55,076 bases of DNA from the NCBI GenBank assembly GCA_030536575.1, contig JAUNPS010000023.1, positions 16,672 through 71,747 on the forward strand. Reading direction: 5' to 3'. This DNA is from Eubacteriales bacterium. GTDB lineage: Bacteria > Bacillota > Clostridia > Lachnospirales > Lachnospiraceae. Below, one piece after another: positions 33,861-43,035 of the stretch (positions are counted from its first letter, which is position 1; every line of letters begins with the position of its first letter). The notes beneath the pieces are model-generated. The model saw only the letters and a program-made list of their open reading frames with translations, did not search any database and was not told the DNA's origin. The translations under genes were made by a program, and so were the position numbers.

Positions 33861-34326
33861 AAATCCATTCTCCCCTTTTAAATATAAGGCAGCACAAAGC
33901 GTTGACTGTGTGAAAGTTGATCTAATGCGTTGCATATTTGGACTCCACATATTCCCAGAAAACGCTTCTGGAAATTTTTCCTGACAGAAAACCATTAGCA
34001 AAATCCCAGATCATATCATCAGCCATCAGGCCTCCTACAATGTCAAAGAAATATGCTTCACCTTTTCGGCATTTGGCGATGAAGTCCAGCTATTCATCTA
34101 CCATTTCTGAAAAACATAAGATCTTCTATTTTGGATTCTCCACATACTTATATACATTCACAATTCCGCTCTCAGAACGTCTGTCTCCCCAGCGATATGC
34201 CTGTTGATAGTTATTTGTACAATAAAATCCCCAAGAAAAATCCTTTGTATACTTCGTTATCCGAATTTCTGGATAAACAACTTTCTCTCTGCTTCCGTGG
34301 TATAATAAAATCTCGTTTATACACAT
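33838..34326 (-). pseudogene. DUF3990-family protein with three in-frame amber codons
   Basis: One uninterrupted frame from ATG 34326 to TGA 33838 reads as a complete DUF3990 protein of about 162 codons except for three TAG codons: 34126-34128 (after 'KYVENPK'), 34090-34092 (after 'EMVDE', where relatives have W) and 33922-33924 (after 'ESKYATH', where relatives have Q). Recognisable parts are 'LLYHGSREKVVYPEIRITKY', 'DFSWGFYCTNNYQQAYRWGD', 'LDFIAKCRKGEAYFFDIVGG' and 'MADDMIWDFANGFLSGKISR'. The Y-H-G-S start resembles ADP-ribosyltransferase-like folds. There are no frameshifts. As a standard gene it would make a 66-residue peptide. It is partner of the overlapping DUF3791 gene. Confidence 0.78.
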
Positions 34327-34414
34327 CTTTATTTATTAAAAGCTATATTCAGCATAGCATTCTTTCACTCAGTTGACTACAGCCAGATTTATTATCTGAG
34401 AATGCGAAACCACT

Positions 34415-34441
34415 AAAAAGGGGCGCTTCCTGCTGCACCCC
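34415..34441 (-). terminator. Terminator after araD
   Basis: GGGGTGC, loop of eight, GCGCCCC and five T on the minus strand (34441-34415), 47 bp after the araD stop codon. Confidence 0.8.
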
Positions 34442-34487
34442 TCTCTAGCTTTCCGCCCGGCGCCCTTCAAAATGGGGACGCGGCGGT

Positions 34488-35186
34488 TTATTTCAGATTT
34501 CCTTGTCCGTAGTAGGCGTTCGCGCCGTGCTTCCGGTAGTAATGCTTGTCCTGTAATTCCTGCGGAGCCGGTTTTACCTGCGGGTTAATCATCTCGCAGC
34601 GGGCGGCCATTTTTGCCACCTCTTCCAGAACCACCGCATTATGTACCGCTTCGTGGGCGTCTTTGCCCCAGGTAAAGGGGCCGTGATTCTTGCACAGGAC
34701 GGCCGGGACGGCTTCGTAATCCTTGTCTTTGAAATAGTCAACGATCAGAAGGCCTGTGTTCGTCTCGTAAGCGCCTTCGATTTCCTCTTTGGTCAGGCAG
34801 CGCAGGCAGGGAACTTCTCCGTAAATGTAGTCCGCGTGGGTGGTTCCGTAGCAGGGGATTCCGCGGCCGGACTGGGCCCAGCTGGTGGCCCAGGAGGAGT
34901 GGGTGTGGACGATGCCGCCGATGTTGGGGAAGGCTTTGTAGAGTTCCAGGTGGGTGGGGGTGTCGGAGGAGGGATTGTATTTGCCTTCGACTTTTTCGCC
35001 TTGGAGGTTTACGACGACCATGTCGTCGGGGGTGAGGGCGTCGTAGGCGACGCCGCTGGGTTTGATAACGAAGAGGCCGGTGGGGCGGTCGATGGCGCTG
35101 ACGTTGCCCCAGGTGAAGGTTACGAGGCCGTATTTGGGGAGGTCCATGTTTGCTTCGTAGACTTGTTGTTTTAGGGATTCTAACAT
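34488..35186 (-). CDS. araD: L-ribulose-5-phosphate 4-epimerase
   Basis: A 232-residue class II aldolase-type epimerase that converts L-ribulose 5-phosphate to D-xylulose 5-phosphate. Motifs: '[20 protein letters not shown]' (residues 22-41), '[17 protein letters not shown]', the zinc-site histidines in '[18 protein letters not shown]', '[19 protein letters not shown]' and '[20 protein letters not shown]'. The start MLESLKQQV is set by AAAGGAGA. A longer open frame upstream runs through GC-rich repeats and is not translated protein. It lies after the kinase gene at 35696-37294 in the same direction. A clear terminator follows. No arabinose isomerase gene is in the window. Confidence 0.93.
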   Translation of the reverse strand: MLESLKQQVYEANMDLPKYGLVTFTWGNVSAIDRPTGLFVIKPSGVAYDALTPDDMVVVNLQGEKVEGKYNPSSDTPTHLELYKAFPNIGGIVHTHSSWATSWAQSGRGIPCYGTTHADYIYGEVPCLRCLTKEEIEGAYETNTGLLIVDYFKDKDYEAVPAVLCKNHGPFTWGKDAHEAVHNAVVLEEVAKMAARCEMINPQVKPAPQELQDKHYYRKHGANAYYGQGNLK

Positions 35187-35199
35187 GATTGGGTTCTCC

Positions 35200-35665
35200 T
35201 TTTTATGAAAGTGGGATTTTCGCACGCGGGCCGGAGCTGGTTCCCAGTTTTTCCGGACGAGCGAGCGGAGCCGATTCACGGCTTTTCCAGAGCGCGAACT
35301 GGGTGCGCGGACAAGAGCCGATTCCCAGTTTTTCTGGGTGCGCGGGCAGGTTTCGGGTTCCTGGATGCGAACCGGCGCGGGGTGCCCGGTTTTTTCCGGG
35401 CGCGAACTGGGCCACGGGCAGGATCGGGCTTTTTGCCGGGTGCGCAAACTGACGCGGGACCGGGCGCGCGGGCGGCGCCGATTCCTAGTTTTTCCGGGCG
35501 CAAACCGGGCACACGAGCCGGAGCCGATTCCCGGCTTTTTCCGGACGCGAACCGGGCTCGCAGGCAAGGTTCGGTTTTCTGCACACGAAGTTTAGCGGAG
35601 CCGGTTCCCGGCTTTTCCGGGCGCAAACCGAGCGCATGGGCGGGTTTCGGTTTTCCGCGGACATG
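35200..35665. repeat. GC-rich degenerate repeat array between araB and araD
   Basis: Between the two ara genes are about eight imperfect units of roughly 42-60 bp. A consensus reads GGAGCCGATTCCCGG, TTTTT, CCGGGCGCGAACCGGG, CGCGGGCAGG. Each unit can form a CCCGG-TTTTT-CCGGG hairpin (for example near 35388-35402 and 35540-35553). Three similar units lie at 37340-37460. The array is open in several frames with Arg/Pro-rich translations but has no start or codon structure of a gene. It may act as a chain of hairpins within the araB-araD transcript. Confidence 0.7.
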
Positions 35666-35695
35666 ACTGTTATTCGCATACCGTCCGTGCCGGAA

Positions 35696-37294
<1,599 letters not shown>

Positions 37295-37339
37295 AAAAGC
37301 TTCCTCCTGTTTCTTTCTTAAATACCTGTAAAATTCACG

Positions 37340-37460
37340 CGTTCGCGGTTTTTCGCCGGAGCTGGGACTATATCTGCCCGCTCGCTACTCCTCGCCAGAG
37401 CCGGGTGGCTGCATCCACGCGCTCGTAGTTCTCCGCCGGGCGGATTCCCCGCCCCGCCAG
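37340..37460. repeat. Three GC-rich degenerate units upstream of the ara kinase gene
   Basis: Units starting near CACGCGTTCGCGG (37338), CCCGCTCGCTACTCC (37378) and CCACGCGCTCGTAG (37415) resemble each other and the array at 35200-35665. They lie in the 5' untranslated region between the promoter at 37477-37499 and the kinase start. The rest of the 314-bp gap up to 37608 shows nothing else. Confidence 0.5.
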
Positions 37461-37476
37461 TTATCTGCTGCCTTTG

Positions 37477-37499
37477 ATTATAGCAGTTCCTGTCAGGAA
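37477..37499 (-). promoter_or_regulatory. Promoter -10 and palindromic operator of the ara kinase gene
   Basis: TATAAT at 37477-37482 on the minus strand, with the palindrome TTCCTG-A-CAGGAA (37487-37499) in the spacer. No good -35 is present, which fits a regulated promoter. The binding regulator is not encoded in the window as far as I can tell. Confidence 0.45.
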
Positions 37500-37608
37500 A
37501 TGCTATCCCTTTTTAGCGAATTATCTGTAAAATGCCTCTCCAAGCATTCCTATTCGCAACACTGTCAACCTCTTGCTGCGTCCCATTCCGCCAGGCGCAT
37601 TCTCTCTT

Positions 37609-38274
37609 CTATAAACCCATTTTCCGCAGAATCCCTTCTTCATCAACGCCCGGATGCGTCAAGTAAAGCCTACAAATCTGCTCCGCGAGCTCTTCGCCAA
37701 TTCCATTCCTCTTTGCAATCTCCGAAACATTTCGCCCCTTTTCCACATCCCTCATCACCCCACACACAATCCTTCTCATATCCCCCGGAAGCGTCTTCGC
37801 CTCCTCCTTCCCGGCCGCCCCATTGCGAATATCCACTCTCCGAATCCGGAACGTCCCCGCATCCTCCACCTCAACAACCGCCATCGTCACCGGCTGCGAA
37901 AACCTCCGCGGCCCACAGCTCCCCGGATTCAGCCAGCATTGCCCCTCTTTCCGGATTTCTTCATATTTATGCGAATGGCCATAGATAACCAAATTCTTGC
38001 CTATGTAGTTCTCTTTTACCTGCTTTTTGTTGTGAGTCATAAAAATGCGGATACCGTACAATTCCAGTTCCAGCGTCTCCGGTAAATACTCCGCCCATTC
38101 CTTATCATTGTTCCCTCTGACCACATAAACAGGCGCAATTTCCCCCAGTTCGTCCAAAATCTTCTGCTTATTCACATCGCCGCCGTGCAAAATCACATCG
38201 CATTCCTTTAACTGCTCCCTGACTTCCTCCCGCAGCAATCCATGCGTATCCGAAATCACTCCAATTCTGTGCAT
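37609..38274 (-). CDS. YfcE-type metallophosphoesterase with C-terminal extension
   Basis: A 221-residue calcineurin-like phosphodiesterase. Metal-binding motifs are complete: 'GVISDTHGLL' near residue 10, 'VILHGGDVNK', 'VVRGNNDKEW', 'IFMTHNKKQV' and 'LVIYGHSHKYEE'. The canonical domain ends near residue 155. The remaining 65 residues ('DMRRIVCGVMRDVEKGRNVS', 'EIAKRNGIGEELAEQICRLY') look helical and helix-turn-helix-like and are not part of usual YfcE proteins. Start ATG at 38274 with GAGGGCGAAG upstream; a GTG 12 bp earlier overlaps the macro-domain gene. It is the third gene of a unit with the ATPase and macro-domain genes. Confidence 0.88.
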   Translation of the reverse strand: MHRIGVISDTHGLLREEVREQLKECDVILHGGDVNKQKILDELGEIAPVYVVRGNNDKEWAEYLPETLELELYGIRIFMTHNKKQVKENYIGKNLVIYGHSHKYEEIRKEGQCWLNPGSCGPRRFSQPVTMAVVEVEDAGTFRIRRVDIRNGAAGKEEAKTLPGDMRRIVCGVMRDVEKGRNVSEIAKRNGIGEELAEQICRLYLTHPGVDEEGILRKMGL

Positions 38275-38282
38275 CTTCGCCC

Positions 38283-38789
38283 TCACCCATTGACTTCCTT
38301 GTCATATACGAGTTTCGTCCTCTGATCGAACAATACCCAGACCACAAGGTCAAAGCTGTCCGGATTTTCTTCCAGGAAATTTTTCACCGTACCTACCGCG
38401 ACCCTGGCCGCCTCCTGCACCGGATAACTGAAAACGCCCGTCGAAATGGACGGAAATGCAATGCTGCGGATTCCGTGTTCCATCGCCACGTTCATGGAAC
38501 TGCGGTAGCAGGAAGCCAGAAGCTCTGCTTCCCCATTCGTTCCTCCCCGCCAGATTGGGCCGACGGTGTGGATCACATATTCACAGGGCAATTCGTAGGC
38601 TTTCGTGATTTTAGCCTGGCCTGTGGCACAGCCGTTCAATGTCCGGCACTCTTCCAGAAGCTTCGGGCCGGCGGCGTAGTGGATGGCGCCGTCTACGCCT
38701 CCGCCTCCCAGAAGGGAATTATTTGCCGCATTTACAATCGCGGTTACGTCTGTTATTTTTGTAATGTCACCAAATCTTGTCTGAATCAT
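38283..38789 (-). CDS. Macro-domain protein (ADP-ribose/O-acetyl-ADP-ribose hydrolase type)
   Basis: A 168-residue single macro domain of YmdB type. Ligand-binding signatures: '[20 protein letters not shown]' (about residues 18-37) and '[19 protein letters not shown]' (about 109-127), with '[13 protein letters not shown]' in the middle. Such proteins remove ADP-ribose from proteins or deacetylate O-acetyl-ADP-ribose in the cytoplasm. Its ribosome site AAAAGGAG lies inside the end of the upstream ATPase gene (4-bp gap) and the phosphoesterase gene follows within 9 bp, so the three genes are probably one transcript. Confidence 0.93.
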   Translation of the reverse strand: MIQTRFGDITKITDVTAIVNAANNSLLGGGGVDGAIHYAAGPKLLEECRTLNGCATGQAKITKAYELPCEYVIHTVGPIWRGGTNGEAELLASCYRSSMNVAMEHGIRSIAFPSISTGVFSYPVQEAARVAVGTVKNFLEENPDSFDLVVWVLFDQRTKLVYDKEVNG

Positions 38790-38793
38790 ATTC

Positions 38794-40479
38794 TTACACT
38801 CCTTTTTTCTTTACCCTACAGTTTTTTCGGAAAAATCCAATCCCGTAGCAGGTAATATTTTCGTATCCAATCTCTTCCAGATATTCCGTATAATGCTTCT
38901 CCTCAATCTGTGTCAATGCCTCCTCGCACACCGCATCCAACTGCCGGAACTTCGGCGCCGCCTTTAGCTCCAGCACAAACGACCGCCCCTCAATGTCCGG
39001 CGAATACACCATCAAATCATTCCGCCCCGTGCCCGATTCCCGATTCGATTTCACAATGTAATCCTGGCTCTGGCTCAAAATTCCGGCCATAAAGCCGTGG
39101 TAAAAATTCTCGGCGCTGTCGTAGAAACTAATGGTCGCTTGAAGCTGTTTATTTAAAATTTCGGTCATTTTCTGGGTGTCGCCGTCTTCCATGGCGCGAT
39201 AGAAATCCTGGAAATTTTCTTTTCGCACGGATTCCTTAAACCAGGTCAGAATAATATTGTCATAAACACTCTTCAGCTCCTCGTTTGGAATCACCACTTT
39301 CAGGTAGATAGAACGATTTTCAAACCGCTCTCCGCATTTTGTCAGATATCCTGTAAAATACAGAAAATTCCATAGATTTTCCATACTCTCCTCGATATCT
39401 CCGTAAGTAATTTCCTCTTGAATCTGAATTTCCATAGTCCCGCCTGCCAACAGATCCTCAATCTGCGCCTTCGTCTCCCGATCCGCACGCCCCACCAATG
39501 TCCTGATAATATCATTCGAGCTGGTATTCACCCAATACGCCCTTGGAAACGCATTCCGATCCGCACGCAAATCATACAGAAACTTTATCACGCTCCACGG
39601 ATTATAAATATCAGTATCACCGAAACTATATCCGTCATACCAAAGCTTCATATCCTCATAGCGTTCTTCCCGTTCATAATAAGCCATCATTTCCTTCACT
39701 TCTGCCCTGGTGAAGCCGAAATACTCGCTGTATTGCTTATCCAGAATAGAAATAATATTCAAATGGTTCAAGCCTGTGAAAATACTTTCCTTCGAAATCC
39801 GCAGGCACCCCGTAATCACCGCAAACTCCAACGCATCATTCGTCTTCAGCGCCGACTCAAACAGAGACCGGATAAACCCAATCATCTCCCCATAAAACCC
39901 CTGAAAATACGCATTTTCCAATGGTACGTCATATTCATCAATCAAAATAATCGTCTTTTTCCCTGTCACCTGATACAAGCAATTAGACAAAAATTTCAGT
40001 GACGTATAATACGCCTCTTTCTCTGCCTCCCCATCCATAATTTCCTGATAACTCTTCCGGTCGCTTTCCCGCAGATTTTCTAAAACCCAACTATGCCGCG
40101 CAAATTCCCACTTAATCTCTTCCCGAAGCTGATAATACGCTCCCGCAAAATCCTGCTGCTTCCCGGATTTCAACGTCAAGTTAATCACCGGAAACTGCCC
40201 CATCTGCGACGTATAGACCTCCCCGGTTTCCATGATTTTCATTCCCTGAAAAAGCTGCGCATTTTTCTCATTTTGCTCCGTATTTCCCGTATTTTCAAAA
40301 AAATAGCGAAGCATACTTAAACTCAATGTCTTTCCAAAGCGCCTTGGACGGGTAAACAGATTTGCTCTCCCTTTCCAGTCCAGCAATTCTTTTATAAAGA
40401 GCGTTTTGTCCACATAATAGTACCCATTCCTAATAATATCCTCAAAATTCTCTACTCCAATCGGCAGCGGTTTCTTCAT
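38794..40479 (-). CDS. AAA-ATPase-like / PD-(D/E)XK nuclease-like protein
   Basis: A 561-residue protein of the large gut-anaerobe family combining an AAA-ATPase-like domain with a C-terminal PD-(D/E)XK domain. The N-terminal '[19 protein letters not shown]' is the family start. Walker A is '[19 protein letters not shown]' near residues 44-62, the Walker-B-like motif is '[20 protein letters not shown]', and '[20 protein letters not shown]' follows. The nuclease-type motif is '[10 protein letters not shown]' with 'SFVLELKAA'. The biological role of the family is not established. Start M-K-K-P is set by GGAGGAGGG. TATAAT lies at 40511-40516 upstream. It is the first gene of the unit with the macro-domain and phosphoesterase genes. 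Confidence 0.9.
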   Translation of the reverse strand: MKKPLPIGVENFEDIIRNGYYYVDKTLFIKELLDWKGRANLFTRPRRFGKTLSLSMLRYFFENTGNTEQNEKNAQLFQGMKIMETGEVYTSQMGQFPVINLTLKSGKQQDFAGAYYQLREEIKWEFARHSWVLENLRESDRKSYQEIMDGEAEKEAYYTSLKFLSNCLYQVTGKKTIILIDEYDVPLENAYFQGFYGEMIGFIRSLFESALKTNDALEFAVITGCLRISKESIFTGLNHLNIISILDKQYSEYFGFTRAEVKEMMAYYEREERYEDMKLWYDGYSFGDTDIYNPWSVIKFLYDLRADRNAFPRAYWVNTSSNDIIRTLVGRADRETKAQIEDLLAGGTMEIQIQEEITYGDIEESMENLWNFLYFTGYLTKCGERFENRSIYLKVVIPNEELKSVYDNIILTWFKESVRKENFQDFYRAMEDGDTQKMTEILNKQLQATISFYDSAENFYHGFMAGILSQSQDYIVKSNRESGTGRNDLMVYSPDIEGRSFVLELKAAPKFRQLDAVCEEALTQIEEKHYTEYLEEIGYENITCYGIGFFRKNCRVKKKGV

Positions 40480-40518
40480 CCAAAATCCCTCCTCCATCTT
40501 TGCTACCCACATTATACC

Positions 40519-40550
40519 AAAAAAGAGCCCTCTCCGAAAGGCTCTCTTTT
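40519..40550. terminator. Hairpin with T-run in the divergent region
   Basis: AGAGCC (40524-40529) pairs with GGCTCT (40540-40545), loop of ten, with six A before and TTTT after it, so it could terminate in either direction. It lies between the ATPase gene and the aminopeptidase gene and insulates two divergent promoters. Confidence 0.5.
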
Positions 40551-40559
40551 CCAATTCCC

Positions 40560-40588
40560 TTGACACAATCCCCCCGCCATTATAAGAT
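40560..40588 (+). promoter_or_regulatory. Promoter of the M18 aminopeptidase gene
   Basis: Consensus -35 TTGACA (40560-40565), 17-bp spacer, TAAGAT (40583-40588), 36 bp before the start codon; TATAAG at 40581 is an alternative -10. Confidence 0.65.
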
Positions 40589-40623
40589 AAACCTGAAAAA
40601 TCTCAAAACCTCGGAGGTACGAC

Positions 40624-41892
40624 ATGAACCCTACATTATCCCAAGACTTATTAACCTTTCTCAAACATAGCCCCACCTGCTTCCACGCCGTCGCCGAAAT
40701 GGCCTCCGCCCTCACCGCCCACGGCTTCACCGAACTTTCCGAAACCGAAAAATGGAACCTGACCCCCGGCAGCCGCCACTTCCTCACCCGAAACGGCTCC
40801 TCCCTCATCGCCTTCGCGATCCCCTCCTCCGGTATCCATTCCTTCCGCATCCTTGCCAGCCACAGCGACTCCCCCACCTTCAAAATCAAGGAAAACCCGG
40901 AAATCGCCGTGGAAAACAAATACGTCAAACTAAACGTCGAAGGCTACGGCGGCATGCTCTGCGCCCCCTGGTTCGACCGTCCCCTGTCCGTCGCCGGCCG
41001 CGTCATCGTCAAAGAAAACGGCGCCTTCACGGCCAAACTGGTGAACCTCGACCGGGATCTCCTGATGATCCCCAACCTCGCCATCCACATGAACCGGGAA
41101 GCAAACAACGGCTACCAGTACAATCACCAGCGCGACATGCTCCCCCTATACGGCGACATTACCGCAAAAGACACCTTCCTGAAACAAGTCGCGGAGGCCG
41201 CCCACGTCCTCCCGGAAGACATCCTCGGCCACGACCTTTTCCTGTACAACCGCCAGCCGGGAACCATCTGGGGCGCATCCGGCGAATTCCTCTCCAGCAG
41301 CAGACTGGACGACCTCCAGTGCGCCTTCGCCTCCCTCCAGGGCTTCTTACAGGGCGAAAAGCAGGAATCCCTCGCCGTCCACTGTGTCTTTGACAACGAA
41401 GAAGTCGGCAGCAGCACCCGGCAGGGCGCGGCATCCACCTTCCTCTACGACACCCTGACCCGCATCCACGAATCCCTGGGTCTGACTCCGGAGGACTACC
41501 GGATTCATCTGGCAAAAAGCCTCATGATTTCCGCCGACAACGCCCATGCCGTCCATCCGAACTACCCCGACAAGGCCGACCCGGTCAACCGCCCGGTGCT
41601 CAACGGCGGCATTGTCCTGAAATACAATGCCAATCAACGCTACTGCACCGACGGCATTTCCGCCGCAATGTTCAAAGACCTCTGCCGCCAGGCCGACGTA
41701 CCCGTACAGGTCTTCACGAACCGCTCCGATATCCCCGGCGGCTCCACCCTCGGTAACATTTCAAATACCCAGGTAGCGCTGAATACAATCGATATCGGCC
41801 TGCCGCAGCTCGCAATGCATTCGCCTTACGAGACGGCCGGAGTCAAAGACACGGAATACCTAGTTCGCGCGGCGAAAGAATTTTTCCACTAA
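40624..41892 (+). CDS. M18-family aminopeptidase (aspartyl aminopeptidase type)
   Basis: A 422-residue cytoplasmic metallo-aminopeptidase. Motifs: 'FLKHSPTCFHAVAEMASALT' at the N-terminus, the first zinc region 'RILASHSDSPTFKIKENPEI' near residues 77-96, 'GMLCAPWFDRPLSVAGRVIV' near 109-128, 'SSRLDDLQCAFASLQ', the catalytic Glu region 'VFDNEEVGSSTRQGA', 'ISADNAHAVHPNYPDKADP' and the final zinc ligand in 'LAMHSPYETAGVKD'. M18 enzymes remove N-terminal acidic residues from peptides. CTCGGAGG precedes the ATG. It is a single gene with its own promoter and a strong hairpin terminator. Strand bias is GC-rich at third positions, unlike the AT-rich genes that follow. Confidence 0.95.
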   Translation: MNPTLSQDLLTFLKHSPTCFHAVAEMASALTAHGFTELSETEKWNLTPGSRHFLTRNGSSLIAFAIPSSGIHSFRILASHSDSPTFKIKENPEIAVENKYVKLNVEGYGGMLCAPWFDRPLSVAGRVIVKENGAFTAKLVNLDRDLLMIPNLAIHMNREANNGYQYNHQRDMLPLYGDITAKDTFLKQVAEAAHVLPEDILGHDLFLYNRQPGTIWGASGEFLSSSRLDDLQCAFASLQGFLQGEKQESLAVHCVFDNEEVGSSTRQGAASTFLYDTLTRIHESLGLTPEDYRIHLAKSLMISADNAHAVHPNYPDKADPVNRPVLNGGIVLKYNANQRYCTDGISAAMFKDLCRQADVPVQVFTNRSDIPGGSTLGNISNTQVALNTIDIGLPQLAMHSPYETAGVKDTEYLVRAAKEFFH

Positions 41893-41904
41893 AACCACAA
41901 AAAG

Positions 41905-41965
41905 CTGCCGTGAAACCGCCGCCATGTCCTGCTTCCGGACATGTTGGCATTTCACGGCAGTCTGC
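41905..41965. terminator. Long bidirectional terminator hairpin
   Basis: CTGCCGTGAAA (41905-41915) pairs with TTTCACGGCAG (41950-41960), with an inner CATGTCC/GGACATG stem (41923-41943). CTTTT follows and AAAAA precedes, so it serves the aminopeptidase gene and the opposing small HTH frame. Confidence 0.8.
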
Positions 41966-41980
41966 TTTTCCTTTGATGAA

Positions 41981-42265
41981 TTATTTCAAATAGTATTTCG
42001 TTCCTCTGTTTTTTCCGTCCGACGAAATGACTTCCATAACACGAAGCTTATTCAGATACCGCCGGATTGTCGATTCCGCCATACCCGTCATCTCTTCCAT
42101 CTTTTTCGCCGTCACAAAACCATTTTCTTCAAACGCCTGCACGAACAAACGATAAAATATTTTTTCCTTATCGCTCATTTTATCGCTCAAATCCTTCCTT
42201 TATACAGATCTTTGTAATCAGATAGGTTCTGCCCTCATCCATCTCAAATTCCGGCTTCGGCGAGC
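41981..42265 (-). pseudogene. C-terminal remnant of an AlbA_2-type ATP-binding/HTH protein
   Basis: Upstream part: the frame 'NRSPKPEFEMDEGRTYLITK' (42265-42184) is the end of the ATP-binding region found in AlbA_2/RecG-like regulators, followed by a stop. In another frame, from TTG 42190 or ATG 42178, comes a short winged-helix domain 'EENGFVTAKKMEEMTGMAES' and 'TIRRYLNKLRVMEVISSDGK', ending 'RGTKYYLK'. The two parts normally form one protein with a linker rich in S-D-K, so this is a frame-shifted tail of a lost gene. The last 65 residues still have a start codon and might be made as a small DNA-binding protein. Confidence 0.55.
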
Positions 42266-42267
42266 GA

Positions 42268-42876
42268 TTACTTACGTATATAATAAGTTACTTCATTATC
42301 CTTCAATTTAAAAGTTAAAACCAACTGTTCTTTACCATTTACAACCGCATTTGGCAGAGTACATCCAATTTTATAAGTTCCTTCATATAAAGGTTCTATT
42401 TCAAACTGATTATTTGAATGAATCCCATATTTCGGTTCCGGCATATTCGGATCACATTGGTATAGCCAGCCAGCATATTTATATTCTTCATCGTATGTTA
42501 CTACTATTTCCGAAATATCTGCTATAAAATCCACAGCGCTTTTCTTTTTATTAATTAAGGAAACGTACAGTATCATATAATCTGCAGACACTCCTGAAGA
42601 CATCGTGTCAGACGGGTAACCTTGATAATTCCACGTATTTTCTCTATAGCACTCCATCTCATCCACAGTTTCAAATTCTGTCGCTGTAAAGCTAGCATAC
42701 CCTTCAATCTCTATTTCTTCCTCCAATTGGACATCTTCTAAAGTACCTCCCTTTACTTCACTGCTTTCAGCCTCCCCCCCGATTATCTGTACTTCCAGAT
42801 TTTCTGCTGCCTTCACATTATTCCCCATAGCTACTGCTAAAAGAATTCCTCCTAAAGCTAATCCAATCTTTTTCAT
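42268..42876 (-). CDS. Secreted protein of unknown function (DUF5067-like)
   Basis: A 202-residue protein with a Sec signal peptide (MKKIGLALGGILLAVAMGNN, cleavage after 'VKA' near residue 23). An acidic segment follows (about 27-58), then a beta-rich domain containing 'ADYMILYVSLINKKKSAVDF', 'ISEIVVTYDEEYKYAGWLYQ' and 'EGTYKIGCTLPNAVVNGKEQ'. The domain resembles DUF5067 or related immunoglobulin-like extracellular domains, but I am not certain. No lipobox or sorting signal. GGGAGGTTCC precedes the ATG. The gene is AT-rich relative to its neighbours and stands alone after the nadE operon. Confidence 0.6.
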   Translation of the reverse strand: MKKIGLALGGILLAVAMGNNVKAAENLEVQIIGGEAESSEVKGGTLEDVQLEEEIEIEGYASFTATEFETVDEMECYRENTWNYQGYPSDTMSSGVSADYMILYVSLINKKKSAVDFIADISEIVVTYDEEYKYAGWLYQCDPNMPEPKYGIHSNNQFEIEPLYEGTYKIGCTLPNAVVNGKEQLVLTFKLKDNEVTYYIRK

Positions 42877-43035
42877 TTGGAACCTCCCTCATCTTATTTT
42901 ATTTTTGTCTCTGTATCATAAATATTTTACAACAAACCATAACTGATTACAAGTAGCTCATCTATCTTTCGTACACTTTTCCTCTTCCATACCTTTTCCT
43001 TACCTCCCGCACCTTTTCCGCACATCCCATTTTCC

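Noticed and set aside
33275-34128. Genome-wide reading of TAG as an amino acid
   Set aside because: Intact host genes in the same window end in TAG, for example the URO-D gene at 12194, the response regulator at 17603 and the permease at 28788. TAG is therefore a normal stop here.
35187-35567. Arg/Pro-rich N-terminal extension of araD
   Set aside because: It runs through degenerate non-coding repeats. The AAAGGAGA site and family length place the start at 35186.
35200-35665. CRISPR array
   Set aside because: Units are degenerate, of unequal length and without conserved repeats or unique spacers, and no cas genes are present.
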